Assembly (NCBI GenBank): GCA_004963905.1
Contig: SUGL01000014.1
Location: 62,001-126,000 of the forward strand
DNA: 64,000 nt
Source of the DNA: Mesorhizobium sp.
Lineage (GTDB): Bacteria > Pseudomonadota > Alphaproteobacteria > Rhizobiales > Rhizobiaceae
Reading direction: 5' to 3'
The translations under genes and the position numbers were made by a program. The notes below the pieces were generated by a model that was not told the DNA's origin, made no database searches, and worked only from the letters and a program-made list of their open reading frames with translations. Of the stretch, positions 63,701-64,000 are shown piece by piece; position 1 is the stretch's first letter, and each line of letters starts with the position of its first letter.

Positions 63701-64000
63701 TCAGGCGGCAGCCAGCGCCGGCGCGGCGATGCTGGCGGCGTCTATGGCGGCGAATTTCACCAGCGTGCGCGCGATTGCTTCGCGCTCGATGTTGCGGACG
63801 ATGAAGACCAGCCGGGTGTGGCGGTCGTCGGACGGCCAACGCTCGAGCCGCGCCGGGGGATGAAAGACGTGCTGCACGCCATGCAGGACGAGCGGCTGTT
63901 CCGGCTGGTCCGTGACATGCACCAAGCCCTTGAAGCGCAGCAGGTCCTCGCCCTTCAGCGCCGCGACATAGTCGAGCCAGCGGGCGAAGGCGGCCCACTC
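63701..64000 (-). CDS. CobW-family GTPase, C-terminal part (truncated by window)
   Basis: The frame is open to the window edge, about 99 codons seen. The sequence (LLRFKGLVHVTDQPEQPLV and following HGVQHVFHPPARLERWP) matches the CobW C-terminal domain of G3E GTPases, which chaperone metals into enzymes. Its GTPase domain lies beyond 64000. It is directly upstream of the LIV-type transporter genes, suggesting that a metal-dependent enzyme uses the imported substrate. That link is inferred. Confidence 0.85.
   Translation of the reverse strand, partial: EWAAFARWLDYVAALKGEDLLRFKGLVHVTDQPEQPLVLHGVQHVFHPPARLERWPSDDRHTRLVFIVRNIEREAIARTLVKFAAIDAASIAAPALAAA

Overview
The window is one continuous stretch of high-GC (roughly 64 percent by eye) alphaproteobacterial chromosome, most likely Mesorhizobium or a close relative in the Hyphomicrobiales. 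The assignment is inferred from content: an FMN-riboswitch-controlled type II lumazine synthase, a fused class II aldolase/dehydrogenase of the rhizobial RhaD type, many solute ABC operons with SorC, LacI or XRE-cupin regulators, and short hairpin-rich dispersed repeats. No rRNA, tRNA, CRISPR array, transposase or integrase was found.

Left part (1-8158): the 3' end of an FGGY sugar kinase, a secreted protein of unknown function, and a divergent SorC regulator facing a permease / binding protein / ATPase / two-SDR operon that looks like polyol or short-sugar catabolism. Next (8338-22366) is a complete N-methylglutamate pathway locus: an XRE-cupin regulator, three small membrane proteins plus an APC permease, two unknown genes, then mgsABC-gmaS-mgdABCD. 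It should turn methylamine-type substrates into N-methylglutamate and release glutamate plus a C1 unit. A common inverted repeat lies in front of both operons, and a near match lies in front of the regulator gene.

Middle (22450-43601): a TetR-adaptor-RND efflux operon behind a perfect 12-bp-arm operator; an acyl-CoA ligase; a SorC regulator and RhaD-like fusion enzyme; a C39-like peptidase next to a D-Ala-D-Ala ligase homologue; an ABC importer divergent from mtnK-mtnA, suggesting methylthioribose uptake and salvage; ribH2 under an FMN riboswitch; and a class II fructose-bisphosphate aldolase gene.

Right part (43684-64000): a LacI-controlled CUT1 ABC operon with a clan GH-G type glycosidase, bracketed by the real aldolase 3' end and a decayed copy of that 3' end about 6.8 kb away; a frameshifted mgtC; a tight five-gene SWIM / DUF5691 / MoxR / DUF5682 / VWA operon of unknown function, the best candidate for an undescribed system; and a branched-chain-type ABC operon with a fused LivM-LivG protein, ending in a partial CobW-type GTPase cut by the window edge.
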